A DNA stretch of 64,000 bases, taken from positions 59,747 to 123,746 of the forward strand of contig JASAMV010006200.1 of NCBI GenBank assembly GCA_030248065.1, given 5' to 3'. Positions within the stretch are counted from its first letter, which is position 1; every line of letters starts with the position of its first letter. This DNA comes from Rhynchonema sp. JSB1_4. Taxonomy: Eukaryota; Nematoda; Chromadorea; Monhysterida; Xyalidae. This document shows positions 46,197-58,638 of the stretch, one piece after another. The notes beneath the pieces were generated by a model, which was not told the DNA's origin, did no database searches, and saw only the letters and a list, made by a program, of their open reading frames with translations. The position numbers and the translations under genes are program-made.

Positions 46197-47638
46197 CTCT
46201 CCGGGAAATTTTGGCCTAATTTTACCGAATTCGGTAAAAATTTTACAGATTCTCGTTAAAATTTTGAGCACATAAACTGTCTGTAAAATTTACAGACTGT
46301 CTGTAAAATATTACGTGTGTTGCATAGTAGCTGCCGTTTTACAGAATGTTGGTAAATTTACAGACAGTTGGTAAAAGCGGGACTTTACAGACTTTATCGG
46401 TGATTTTATTTCCACTGCAACAGGCTGCTTTTGTCATTAATATCACTTGTTGCTTGCGCACGATGACAGCATACATAAGTACATACTGTAAATGCCTATC
46501 AAAACACGCATATGGTTGAGAACAATCTAAATGGGAACTAAAACGTACCAGAAGGTGTGTTACGAACCCATGCGTAAAACAACGCAAACACAGCAAAATA
46601 TTGATACATAGAACTGTTGCGGTATTAAGAGACAAGTATATAACTTTTGAAATGACTGCACAATTAAGTTCGTGCGCCTTCCAATAGTGGTGGTTTAGGC
46701 TTGGAACTAGACATGGGTAGGTAAAGTAAGCCTTGTAAGCCGAGTCTAAACCACAATAGGAGGCGAGCTATAATAGTGAGGTAGGAGTTCATTTTTGAGT
46801 ATATCTCGCCTGCAATAAATTGCGGTAATCAGTTGCGTTTGGTGTTTTGACGGTTTTGATTATTGACACCGACGTGATGATGCTCATCAGCGTTTCTGAT
46901 CAGCCGATCCTGTTGGCGACAAAACGAACCGAGTTCAGTTGCAATCGAATTGATTAGTCCGATCCTGTAATATTGAGATTTACGAGCATTCTCAAACGAT
47001 AGTATTAATAGTGAATATAATTTTGTTGAAATAAAGAAGTTTATTTCAAAAATTCGCCCAAAATTCGCCCACTTTTCTGTGCCTAAACACGGTCCTATGC
47101 CTAAGCACAGGCATAGGCTTAGGCTTTATTTTTCAAGGTGGGAGGAGCTTGGGTGGATTTTTGGGCGAATTAATCACACGTAAATCAACGCAAAAAAGGT
47201 TTCAAATTCCGCACAAAGCACGAAGATCAATGTCCAGTGCCTGTTCCATAAATTTACCTGCTATATTGTTTTGTTCGAGTTCTCATACTGATCTTGTGTC
47301 AATTTGTGGACCAGGCGCGATGAATCTTGCGAAATTTGACAAACATTGCGCATCGGAATGCTTAGAGTTCACAGTTTTAGCAGCTGCTGAATAAAGACGC
47401 ACAGTTTGTTAAAACAAAGCAGGGATAAGTCAGAACACAACGCTATCAATAAGTAAGGAACACTTTCACATGAAACATTTCTGATTCCCGCGCTTTCACT
47501 CATTTTTACAGACAGTTTGTAACGTTTACAAAGTGTCTGTAATTTTTACATATAATCTGTAAAAATTACAGATAGTCAGCGTTTTCATTTTTTACCGACA
47601 CACTCGGTAAAATTATTTTACAGACTCTTCCCGGAGAG
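46197..47638. mobile_element. 1.4-kb inverted-repeat element with TTTACAGACAGT subterminal repeats
   Basis: Ends are CTCTCCGGGAA and TTCCCGGAGAG. Next to both ends are several TTTTACAGACAGTNTGTAAA-type palindromic units and ACCGAATTCGGTAAAA/ACACTCGGTAAAA motifs. The 1.1-kb interior contains no supported gene. No target duplication was found. Confidence 0.65.
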
Positions 47639-47695
47639 CAGTACGGTGAACATGATTAATATGCTGATCTTTTCCCCAAAAGCTTTCATTTTGCT

Positions 47696-47860
47696 ATGTG
47701 TGTTTTCCTTGTCGGACGAAGTACCGCAATACAACTGTTATACACAATTTATCTGTTTGCAGATATCTCTGAAGAAGTGCTCCAGTTGGGCAAGAAACGT
47801 CAGATAAATTGTGTATAACAGTTGTATTGCGGTACTTCGTCCGACAAGGAAAACACACAT
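47696..47860. repeat. Perfect 60-bp inverted repeat with 45-base loop
   Basis: Arms 47696-47755 and 47801-47860 are exact reverse complements over all 60 bases (outer end ATGTGTGTTTTCC, inner end ATTTATCTG). The loop 47756-47800 begins TTTGCAGATATCTC. Confidence 0.93.
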
Positions 47861-49421
47861 AATGAATTCAATCAACCGCAACCACAAGTCAATCGGTTTT
47901 CTCAAACAACTCACTTTCATTTTGCGTTTGGATTGGATAAAACGACAACTGAAACTCCATGTAATGCGCATGTGCAACTCTGGTGCTTCATTTTTGAGCT
48001 GTGACCGAGGAGTTGATTTCGCCAGTTGAGATTTTCAGTTCAGGTGACATTTTTAGTTCAATCGCGACTTCAGGTTTAGGCCAGGTGGTATTGTTGTTGG
48101 TTGGGCTGTGGAGCGCGTGAAGCAAAAGCAACCAAACAACATGAACTTTTTCGCCACTGCGCAACTCAAACACAGGTGGTGATTATCGCCAGTTGAAGAT
48201 TGAGCAACAGGATGATTTGTGTAGCTCGTGAACTGTTTTTCACACAATTATCGCTATTAAAAGGACAAAAATCAATAGATTTTCAGCTCCTCAATATGCT
48301 TCCGAAATCACCGCTTGGCATTTGGGTCAAGTCAAGTGGCGATTTTCACTGCTCATTTTTTAATATAAAAACGCTGGCTGCATGTGTTTATCAAAATGAT
48401 CACAAAGTATACCTTTGCAGTATGGATAAATATCGGCTTGCGGAATCAACTGATGAGCTTAACACCGCGACTAGAAACTGGCCAAGATGACTCATCAATC
48501 ACAATGAACTGTGGCACACGTGTGTTGGGTGTTGGTGTGGTGGTATAACTCGAATAAACAGGCAACTTGCTAAATGCCGAATGCTTTAAGGATATGAATA
48601 ACCAGCGCAAAATAATGCCCGTTCGAATGAAGCCGCACAATGAGTTATACGCAAATTCAGTCATCAAGAAACAGCATTCAGCCCTGTTCTTCCTTACGTG
48701 CCCACACACGCGCACATCCTCGTTGCGCAACACGTGTACGCAGGTACAGTACCAGTGACGGACGACCGTGGGCGCCATAACCGGTTTTCGACGTCATTTT
48801 CGCGTTTTAAACAGTCAGCACAAAACCTAACAAGCGTTGTTGTAACAGGGTTTCCGCCAAATGTAAAATATTATTTGATTTTTGGGTGCAATATGCGCGC
48901 ATGTGTGCATAATGTTATGAAAACACCGCTTCAGTATTCAATGTGGCCCAGCGACTGTAAATTGTGATTGCACAATATGGCATGTGCGAAAGTTTGAAGA
49001 AAAATTTATGTTAAACAGCTATCACTACATACACTGCGGTCCACACAGTGCTTCATTGTTCGGCAGATAATTTTGTGTGTTTCCTCTGTGAGCATTATCC
49101 GTAAACTGGAATATTTTTCATTTTGCGTGGAACCTGTCTGTTTCCAGCGGTGAAGAAACAGAAACCATAAACGTCCATTAGTTTCCTTGTCAACGAACTC
49201 GTGAACGTTGGCACACTACTGGGTACGATACCACTAGGTATGTAGCTGTCATTGTGATTTAGCGGATCTTCATTATTGTAATTCAATACAAACCGGTCAT
49301 TATTCTTTCGTTAGTAGCCTGGCTCAGTTTTGCTTTGGCCGACCAGACCACTGCATCATAGAAGAGTTTACGAGTAAACTTTCTTTCAGTCACTGTTCGT
49401 TTACGCAAACATTGAAACAAA
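47861..49421. other. Stretch without a supported gene
   Basis: Only short frames without splice or family support. It is upstream of the cytochrome b5 gene, so the promoter is expected near its right end, but I see no clear TATA-type element. Confidence 0.5.
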
Positions 49422-51410
49422 ATGCCCACTGTTTTGACTCACGACGAAATCGCTAAACACAAGACAAGTGACGATTGCTGGATCACGGTCGATGACAGTG
49501 TGTACAATGTGACGACGTTCCTCGCTGAGGTTTACCATTCTTGTCCTCTTCTCTTTTTGTGCGTGACAATCAGCATCTCGAATCGATTCAAGACTTTGTG
49601 TGTCATCGAACAGCAGAAGCTGTCGCTGAGTTACAGTCGCTAGTTTCTTTGTTGAGAAGAGCACAAGAGCAGTCGACGCGACGTAATGAATCCCAAGCTT
49701 ACCTTGTGACTAACTTTCGCAGCATCCGGGTGGAGCCGATTTGATACTGAAGTGGGCGGGCAAGGATGGCAGCAAGGCATTCGACAACGCAGACCATTCG
49801 GACGAAGCCATTGAAATGATGGACGAGTACAAAATTGGCAAAGTGGTAAGCATCGTACTTGTGGCATCGATGTGTTGTGTTTGTTTGTATGACATAAACA
49901 GTTGTGTGCTGTGTATAACGTCATGGGCCCATGATGGGCGAAGTTGTAGCAAATGGCTGACGCACATGTATGTAGCTCCAAATGGGCGAAAAGTTAGGAC
50001 TGGACTAATATTCCTGCAGCTTTGTATTGGCAAGGCCCTAATAAACAGCGACTTGCGTGAACTACTTGCGACTTGTGACCTCAGCGCCCTGGCTCGTGGC
50101 TTCATGGACGTCCTATGCCATGCCTGACCGCCGACAAAGGTTGTCATACAGTATACACCAAAGCATGCACATGCAGTGACTTTTTTGGGGACGCGTGGTC
50201 ATCCATCATATTTGCACTAACGAGTACCGGCTGTGAAAACAGGCAGAAACGGGTCATCAAGAACATGCTCCACACCGGATATTGCGCGAGTCATTTGTGT
50301 CAACCATTACAGGTATACCTCACAGCCTATCATTTTTAACATCAGAGTGCTTGCTGCTTGCACGTTTAGGGCGACACACTGTCTGAACAAAACAACAACA
50401 ACGTCAAAACGGGCGCACTGACAATGGCAGAAGTAGCCAAGCATAAGACTGACGAGTCATGCTGGATTGTGCTCCATGGTGGTGTCTACGATGTGACCAA
50501 CTTTCTCAATGATGTTAGTTGATCACTGCCGTTGCTGCTCGTCATCACACCATACCATACCTGCTCAACCATTGTTGAAGTGGGTTATGTAGGTTGACAA
50601 TCACATTTTTTCTGGAAAACAAATTTTGCAGCATCCGGGAGGTGCCGACTTGATACTGAAATGGGCAGGAAAGGATGGCAGCAAGGCATTCGACAACGCA
50701 GAACATTCGGACGAAGCCATTGAAATGATGAACGAGTACAAAATCGGAGAACTATGTGAGGTAAGTGTTTGAAATCTAATATCGCATTTGAACTAATTGT
50801 GGTTTCTTCACACGTGTACGCAAAGAAAGTTAAACTGCCGGACAGATTCTGAAGTGTTCTGTTTCAGTCGAACGGTCACACCACAAAAACAACAAAAAGC
50901 TCAACACAATACACACGAGCAGAAGTGGAGCAGCACAATACTGATGAGGACTGTTGGATTGTGGTCAACAGCAGCATTTACGATGTGACCAAGTTCCTGA
51001 ATGATGTTCGTCAATTTGCCTGCCCCTTGCTAGATCAGGGTTACTCTGAGATCATGATGGTTGTCATCGTCAGAACGTGCATGCTTGCAGCATCCGGGTG
51101 GAGCCGATTTGATACTGAAATGGGCGGGCAAGGATGGCAGCAAGGCATTCGACAACGCAGAACATTCGGACGAAGCCATTGAAATGATGGACGAGTACAA
51201 AATTGGCGAACTTTCGGTTTGTCGACTTTCCTGCCGATGCTTCATAATCTTGAGACCGACTCTCCTTGAATTCCCAACTCCAATTTTCTGTCCATTTTTC
51301 TGCAGCCGGAAGACCAAATGAACAAACCAAAGAAAGTGAAAACATCCAACAACGACTGCTGCGTTGTGGCACCAGTGAAAAGATTGCTGAAAATGATGAA
51401 AAAGAAATAG
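49422..51410 (+). CDS. Protein with three tandem cytochrome b5 heme-binding domains
   Basis: Each domain is made of two exons, with phase 0 at all junctions: 49422-49529 + 49723-49845, 50370-50513 + 50632-50760, 50868-51005 + 51091-51216, and a basic tail at 51306-51410. The second exon of each pair begins exactly at the heme motif [20 protein letters not shown] and includes the second heme histidine (NA[DE]HSDEAIEMM). The first exons carry [20 protein letters not shown] and [10 protein letters not shown]. The product is about 290 residues. It ends in a Lys-rich, Cys-containing tail with no membrane anchor, unlike microsomal b5. The heme-motif exons are nearly identical in DNA, so the triplication is recent or homogenised. 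AATAAA is at 51523. A soluble electron-transfer role is inferred. Confidence 0.9.
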
Positions 51411-51638
51411 CGATTCGACATTTTTGAGCTTTTTGTTCTGAACATTTGTGATTACCCTGCAGTTTTAAGAATAACATGATCTGTGTCACACAATTGGAAT
51501 GTCTATCATGTTGGTTTTGTGCAATAAACTAATTTTTTGAAGGAACATGCGTTGATGAATGTGGACGAGATTTTATTTTTGCAAAGTTTATGAAAGGCAA
51601 CCAGATAATTGGCATTAACAATAAGAACTTCGTTCAAC

Positions 51639-53664
51639 TTATGCATCACTCGGCAAGTCACCATCACAGGGTTCTTGATGTTGTTTGCCCGTCGCCAGAA
51701 TATAGGCCAGCGTGAACTTGTTGTGTTCGCATCTGAAAATCAAGCAAATTCATCAGAATTGAAAGTGCGTTTGTGAAACACGATTAACAGTCACGAAAAT
51801 GAGCGAACATTCTGCCGAGCTGTTGGTGTTTGTGGTCGAGCGTTTGTTGCAAGGCGGTCAACGTCGGTGACATTTGGGCAGCACGAATCTTCAGCTGTGC
51901 GCCCTGTAGTAAGAAGCGACATACGTTAATCACACTTGAGGCATGTGAGTTTATAAGCACCAGAATAACAAGTTTGCAAATTAATCTCACATGAGCGTCA
52001 AGTAGGTGACGAATCCATATGACGTAGAAGTGCACATGTTTGGTTGTGGGCAGAGCATCGGCCAACCACGATAACAGACGTTCGACAAAGTGATAGGCCA
52101 TCGTACTCGTGATCAAGGGCACTGAAATTGATGGCCGTGTGTACATGTACTGTTAAGTTGTTGCTTCATACGGAAATCGGTATTCGGTATTGATACCAGC
52201 CAGGTCGCCCGCAGCAGCGGTTCAATGCCAAACGTAAACAGATGCTGGAGCGAGCTGCGATTGTACCTCCAGAAGACCAAGATCAATCCTTTACAGATGT
52301 CCAGCGCCAACGAATCATGTGCGCGTACTTTGTATCACGTACGATTTGTAATCAAGCAACATACGATCCTTTTCATTGCATCTGCTGATTCACACACACC
52401 TTGTTCAACAGGCGTCGCTTCGAGCGCTTCACGTATGAGTGCGGTCTGATTGAGTCGTATCGAATCGACCACCGCCCGTCCGTATTCGGCCGAGACCAGC
52501 AGTTGTCGAATGCTCGCTGGCGTCACGTCGACGGCCAGTTGGAATGGATCGAATATGAGAGTACTGTCGAGCGAATAGATCAACAGGCCCTCGCTCGTTG
52601 CCGCCGCCCACGAACGACCTGCGCAAACACAATGTTCACAAACCATGGTGGCACAAGAATACATGACTACAACCGTGACTGCAAAAAGTAGTAACAGATC
52701 AAAAGGAGACATGAGAATGCGTCGCGGAACAAACCAGTGGGACAAAAGTCGACGGCGGCCACACGAACATCAGGTCGAGACGTGCGCTCGCCAAAATCCG
52801 ACGTGTTCTTCACACCGGGCAGTTTCAGCTTGGATTTACGTTTACGCCCTTCATTGTCTGCAATATTGTTTTTGAAATTGTAGTCGGGCAACCTCAGGCG
52901 ATGCACTTGAACACTCAAACGTGATGGAGTACTGGCGCTACCGTAAGACTGCAACAACACCGTAACGATTTTATAGTCCAGGCTTTTCCTTATTATTCGG
53001 TTGTGCGGATCACACAGATCACCGTCGGGAAAACAACGTTCGTTCAAGAAGACAACCAAACGAGCATGATCACAGCAACTGTTCCTCACAAGTGAACCAA
53101 GCCTGGCAGCGTTACTCCCTTCCCCGCCCTCCTTTACCAGTCCAGGACCCCTACCTGGCTGATCGTCTTCATCCGACACGTCCCACAACTGCATGTTACC
53201 GTAGTCCGACATCTTGCGACGGTCCAGGTCGTGCTGAGTAAATGTCTCGTTGCATACATTTGAATGAACATTATGGTTCACCGCAGTTATAATACACATT
53301 TACAATGTAAATCTTCGTGAGTCGGTTCAGTTTTTCTCCAGAACGAAAAGTATGCCACATCACTATTAGAAACTGAAAAGCTTTTTTTGTTTCATCAACG
53401 CTGTACGCACTTGGTTAGCATTTGCATAAAAGCTGCAACAACGCGCAAAAACCCAGCCAAGCCCATTTTGCGCAGTTGCGTGGACAGAGAGCGTAGAATA
53501 ACAAAACACGCACCCAGTGCACACAGACACGTTATTACAAAACACACAGAGCAGCGAGGCAGGGCACACACACAGGCAGCCAGCACAACGTGTGTTGGAA
53601 AAACGTCTGCGTAGTATTATAACGCAGCACTAGACGGCCGGCAACAACGGGCCTGTAGCTCAAA

Positions 53665-53697
<33 letters not shown>

Positions 53698-56600
53698 GGG
53701 GATCGATACCCCGCAGGTCCACATTATTTTTGAATTTTATGGCACTGTTGGTGGTCATGTGCTGTACAGCACGAGCAGCATCTTATTTTTGAATAAATTA
53801 TGGTGTCCGATGCAAATACACAAAATTAACCAACCGAGACAGCACCGAGTGACAGATTGGCAGTGATTGAGAACTTCTTTAGCAACAGATGCTCTTTGGC
53901 GTGATACAAACAGACGTACTTGGATTGGCCGGCCAAGAGCACCAGTTGACCATCCGGTGATTGGCAGCTGCTTGTGAACGACCTGCGAAGCTAACTGATG
54001 TTTCTCATTGCAACTTTTGCAACAGTTTACATGCAAACCAAAACGATACTAAGTTTTTCGAGCTTCCCAAATTTTGGATGCTAGGTGCAATTAAAACGTG
54101 TACAGAATGAATAGCAAGCCACAATAACGGTACCGACTTGGAAACACCCGATTTTTTGGCCGTGATCTCGTCATCTGCTGATCGGCCTGGATCCAAATCC
54201 AATTTAGCCTCGATCTGTCCGCTCTGCACATTCTGTCGCCAATCAAACCACGTCAGTTGACTGTCCATTGTGAGCACGGCCACTTGCGAACCATCGACAC
54301 TGAAGAACACGTCCATCGCTGAAATGGTCGATGAAGGGTATAATAACAGGTTCGAGTTCTATGGGTCGGTCTGGGAAGGACAACGCAGATTTGTTTGATA
54401 GACCGTGCCGCCAGCCAAGACGTGGCAGTTTCGGTCACATTTCAGATCCGTTTCCAGTCCATCGCATACAGTTGACGGGTCATGATGAGATTAGTAGTAT
54501 CAACCGCGAAAGTTCTGACCACACACCCACCCACCATCATTGCCCAATTGTATTGTCTCGCTGGTGACGGTGCCCGAGAATACGTCCCAAACGCGCAATG
54601 TTTTGTCCCACGACACACTGGCCAGTGTCGAGTGCATCGGATTGAATGCCACGCCACTCACCGGACACTCGTGACCGCTCAGCACCTGAAAACAATTGGT
54701 CATCCGATCTGACTGGTTCAATGAAAAGGTTCGACCACTGTAAAAGTTGTACAAATATCGGCGAATGGGCAGCATCGCGGTGAGTAGAACTGACTACTGG
54801 TGGTTTTTTTCGAGCAGAGCAAATTTGATCAATGATTAGAGGTTATTCCCACACCTTCCTCCCACAAGCAAGAAACGCTAGTCGCCTCAGAGCTCTCAAA
54901 AAATATATGGTCAGGTAATCTAATCAAAAACACGATCTTGACATTGATAATACCAACAAAGCGCATAACGGCCATAGTAACAATATTAATCAGTGTGTGT
55001 ACCTCGAGTAGTCTGCCATTCTGCAACGACCAAACGAACACATCAAACACATCCATTGCACCGGCACACACAATCTCGCCAGACGAATCGACGCACAAAC
55101 ACGACAGTTGCGCCGGACGGGGCGTGACCAGCGTGCGGAAATTGCGGTAGCTGAGACAAAATTGAGAATAGTTCACGCCAATCGGTCAACTAAACAATAC
55201 CGACGTGGCCGGTTGTCTTGAAACATCAGCAGCGACGCCAACCAACCGTTTCATGTCACACGCGCGCACCGTGCCATCATACGACGCAGACAGGATGGCC
55301 TTGCCGGCTTGCGTCCATTTGACGGCCGACACACAGCCGGTGTGCTCGGTGAATGTGACCACGCAGAAACCACTCGACACCGACCACACTTTCACCTGCA
55401 ATAATCACACATTGGCTTATCGCATTATCCTACGTCCACAAAGTAACAGGCCTTGACTATGAAACGGAAATCTTCGTGCAAATTGCACCTAAAAACTCAT
55501 GGAGTACCAAACCTTTCCATCCTCAGCACCAGTGGCCAGCATCCAGCCATCAGGTGAGTAGGCCACACTGGTCAGCTGTTGTGTGTGCGCTTGTTGTTTC
55601 ATCACGTACCTGACATGTATGAACAACATTACGCCCAACCAATAATGTCAGTCAATCATGTTTCTCACTGGAGTAAACGCTAACGTTTCCGACTGCCACT
55701 CCCAGACCAATAGTTGTCCGACTCCGCCCTCGCCACAGGCCACAGCCAGCCAATCAGCGCTGGCGTTCAGTTGAATGCTGCGCACGGAGCACGTCGAGAT
55801 GCTGAAGTGTGATTGGTTAGATAGTCAAACGTTTGGCTCAAGAATGACTTTGACACACAGAGTCAGCGATCTGGTAAACCAGCCTGAGCGAATGTATGAG
55901 ATCAAAGTCGGGCATTTCGTGCAACACGAACGCGCCATTATTGAAGCCGGTGACGAGCAGATGTTTCACACGGGAATAATCAACAGCCGTCACTTGGACA
56001 TCAGAGCCGGGGACTGCCTCACGGTAATTGTGTCTGCAAACAAAAGTTGGCAATTGAGACAAGGATATAATAAACAATCAGACAATACTGAACTCACTTC
56101 GACAACTTTGTGTATGTTAGGAACTGTTTCTTGTTCGACTCAGAAGTGTCCATTTCAGTTTCGGTGCCGACAGCGCTTGTTTCTTCCGCTTTAACATCAG
56201 ATAGTGATTCATCGTCCGTTTTCAATATCAAATCTTCAGCCGACAGATTCGCCACCCAAAGAACCACCGTTCCACGTCGATCAATCGTGAACACCTGAAT
56301 ACTTGGTCGTTGCGCATGTGAGTGACTTGTGGTCGCGTGCAGTTGTGTAGGTGTCAATTTGAGAACTGGCTGGGAACAACTCATACGCCGGTTGAACTTA
56401 CACAAGTCCCAACAAATCACGTACACGTACTGTGTCAGCTAAGCTAACATCCAAAAATTGCCTGGTCGGACCGAACCCCCTGGCCCCGCTCAATACTATG
56501 AAAGCGCAGACTGGGCACGGTGATCTTCGGTCCCATCCATCTGCGATATGTACACTTTGTACAGATGCCAAACACATACACACACACACACCTGTCCTGT

Positions 56601-57775
56601 CACTTGTCACATAATTACAATAGCACTAACGTCGTAGGATTCGCCATCTTCAAAGCAACATGCCACCAGCGCATCATTGTGTCCTGCCAATGTATTGATC
56701 GGATGCACATTGCTGTATCGACCACACACTCTCGCGCACACACGACTGCTGCCGTCACGTGACCCGCACACAAGTAGTCTGTTGTTGTTTGCAAAATTTT
56801 CAAAGCGTAATTTTCAGCTGGAGTTTCACATTTCATGCACCCTATAGCAAATTGGAATAAGTTCAGATTTGTTTTGCACCCAGCCTCAAAATGTTTATTG
56901 AGAGCAAGATTTTTTCTGCAAAGCATGTTTTGCAAAAATGCACGATACAAGCAGTGGAGCACCACCGCCTGCTTAACATTGTGAGACATGATTCAGTCAG
57001 AAGTGAACGAACCTCGAATCAGCGGACCAATCCAAACAGACAGTGACGTCATGCGCAACGTGATAGGTGTACTCGACCAGCAATGGACTGTACTGGTGCG
57101 TGTGTATGCCGGGCGAGCGGATCACCAAAACGTCGTTGTCACGACAGATCGCGAAATGTCTGTTGGTGGGCCAGAGAAGGCTCATGATCAAAGATTTTTT
57201 GACATGCAACAAAAATGCAGACCAGAAAAAAAGTGACAGTAACGGACCTGCCATCAGGAGTGAACTTAGCGCATCGAACCGTGTGGCCGAATCTGTGACG
57301 ATGCAAAACGGTGCGAGTGTTGAGATTGATGTACAACGCCTCGCTGCCTGCAACACCACGGACAAGATACGTGACAGACACCCACGTGGGGCAATCCAAC
57401 ATCAACCAACTTTCAGTGATCAACAGAGCATTGCTGGCGCTTGGATTGAGTGCGACACAGCAAATGTTGAATCTGGTCTCGATCGGCAGTGTTTCAGACT
57501 TGTGACTGCAAAACGGGACGAACTTGATTGGAATAAGGTGATCATCAAATCAGAAAAATTGCGCCAACTTTTTCAAATCGAACAGCGATATTTTGTTGCC
57601 GACCGGGCTGACAACGGTGTTACCGTCAGGAAGGAAGCACACGTTGCCGCAACGGTATACTGTGCCAAGTAGATTCGAAAACTGAAAATACGTTGCGCAT
57701 AATGTACTGAATGAAAATCAACACCCTTGGAATGCTCAGGTGACCAATAGCGCTCACTGTGAAGTTCAGTCGCAT
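51639..57775 (-). CDS. PWP2: PWP2 / UTP1, WD-repeat protein of the small-subunit processome
   Basis: Core UTP-B subunit needed for 18S rRNA processing in the nucleolus. About 21 exons on the minus strand with matching phases: 57758-57775, 57569-57681, 57411-57505, 57248-57347, 57013-57159, 56631-56778, 56098-56294, 55884-56033, 55685-55801, 55513-55609, 55247-55395, 55003-55150, 54535-54685, 54138-54318, 53835-53982, 53155-53233, 52735-52857, 52400-52618, 51991-52121, 51784-51903 and 51639-51732. The start is MRLNFT then FSNLLGTVYRCGN. Diagnostic blocks are GQLLVWEWQSE, GFCVVTFTEHTG, YRNFRTLVTPRPAQLSCL, GHECPVSGVAFNPM, KMSDYGNMQLWD and ATSEGLLIYSLDSTLIFDPF. The intron after 55884 starts GC. 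The last join is one base out of phase, so the C-terminus is uncertain. An antisense tRNA gene lies in the intron 53234-53834. Confidence 0.92.
53649..53721 (+). tRNA. tRNA-Ala (AGC)
   Basis: A 73-base cloverleaf. The acceptor GGGCCTG pairs with CAGGTCC (one G-T). The D arm is AGCTCAAATGGTAGAGC. The anticodon stem CGCGC/GCGCG encloses TTAGCAT with anticodon AGC. The T arm is CGGGG-ATCGATA-CCCCG, and the discriminator base is A. A T-run (TATTTTTG) follows, as expected for an RNA polymerase III stop. No intron. It is antisense within a PWP2 intron. Confidence 0.97.
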
Positions 57776-58638
57776 CGCTCGTGCACGAACAGGTCAGACA
57801 GGTGGCCGGTGGCCTCGATGAGAGTTTACTAAAAAATAATGAACCGTTTGACCAAGAATAATGACATACAGTATACATCAAATAAATAGGGTACCGCTCT
57901 GTTTTCAGGCTGGCGGCTTACACCAGGCCTCATCTGATAATATGGGTCAATTAGCGTTCCACTTGGTATTCGCCAAGTTTATCTATATTTATTCTATTGA
58001 GCCAGTTTAATCAGACAAAATTACACCGATCACACCAAGCCAAGCAAAGCAATCATGAAATGGCACAAAGTGAGCGAAACAGATAAGCGTGTAAAAAATT
58101 TTGTACACGATTTCTCACAGAATAATACTCAAAACATTACCAAATCGATTCGGAAAGATATAAAATTTAAAAAATAGCAAAGAACTATCACAGTCTGGCA
58201 TGGAATGAATTTTTTGAATGCAAAGCAACCAGCAGCAATACAATCTGGAATGAATGACTGGAAAATTCCTTGAGAAGGCAACACAGTCCAGAAATAAAAC
58301 GCAGACGGTCAGCCTGGTACATTTAAGTACCCAAATGCGCACGTCTGTCCACAGTTAGAATTGACAAAAAACACAACACGATATGATCATTTTACAAAGG
58401 CATGCACTGCAAAAGTCAGAGCAAACAGCCTCGCTTATGAAGCACAACACAGAACGCATGAAGTGACAGCGCAAACGCTCGTTAGTCATGTGATCATAAT
58501 TGCATAAGTTACATCAAAGGAAACCGGCCGAGAAGCTGCCTTACAACAGTATTCTAGCAAAATATAGGTCAGCAGCACACAGCAACAATCAGAATCTCCG
58601 CAGCAACACATTGCGTACAAAATTACCCGAACCATAAT
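57776..58638. other. Gap between PWP2 and the KIAA0319-like gene
   Basis: About 860 bases, AT-rich, with no supported coding sequence. It should hold the PWP2 promoter and the 3' UTR of the KIAA0319-like gene; no sharp motif was identified. Confidence 0.5.

Noticed and set aside
52240..52340. Exon-like minus-strand segment in PWP2 (LDICKGLILVFWRY)
   Set aside because: Joining the exons on either side directly gives a gap-free match to PWP2 and correct phase, so this segment is intronic.
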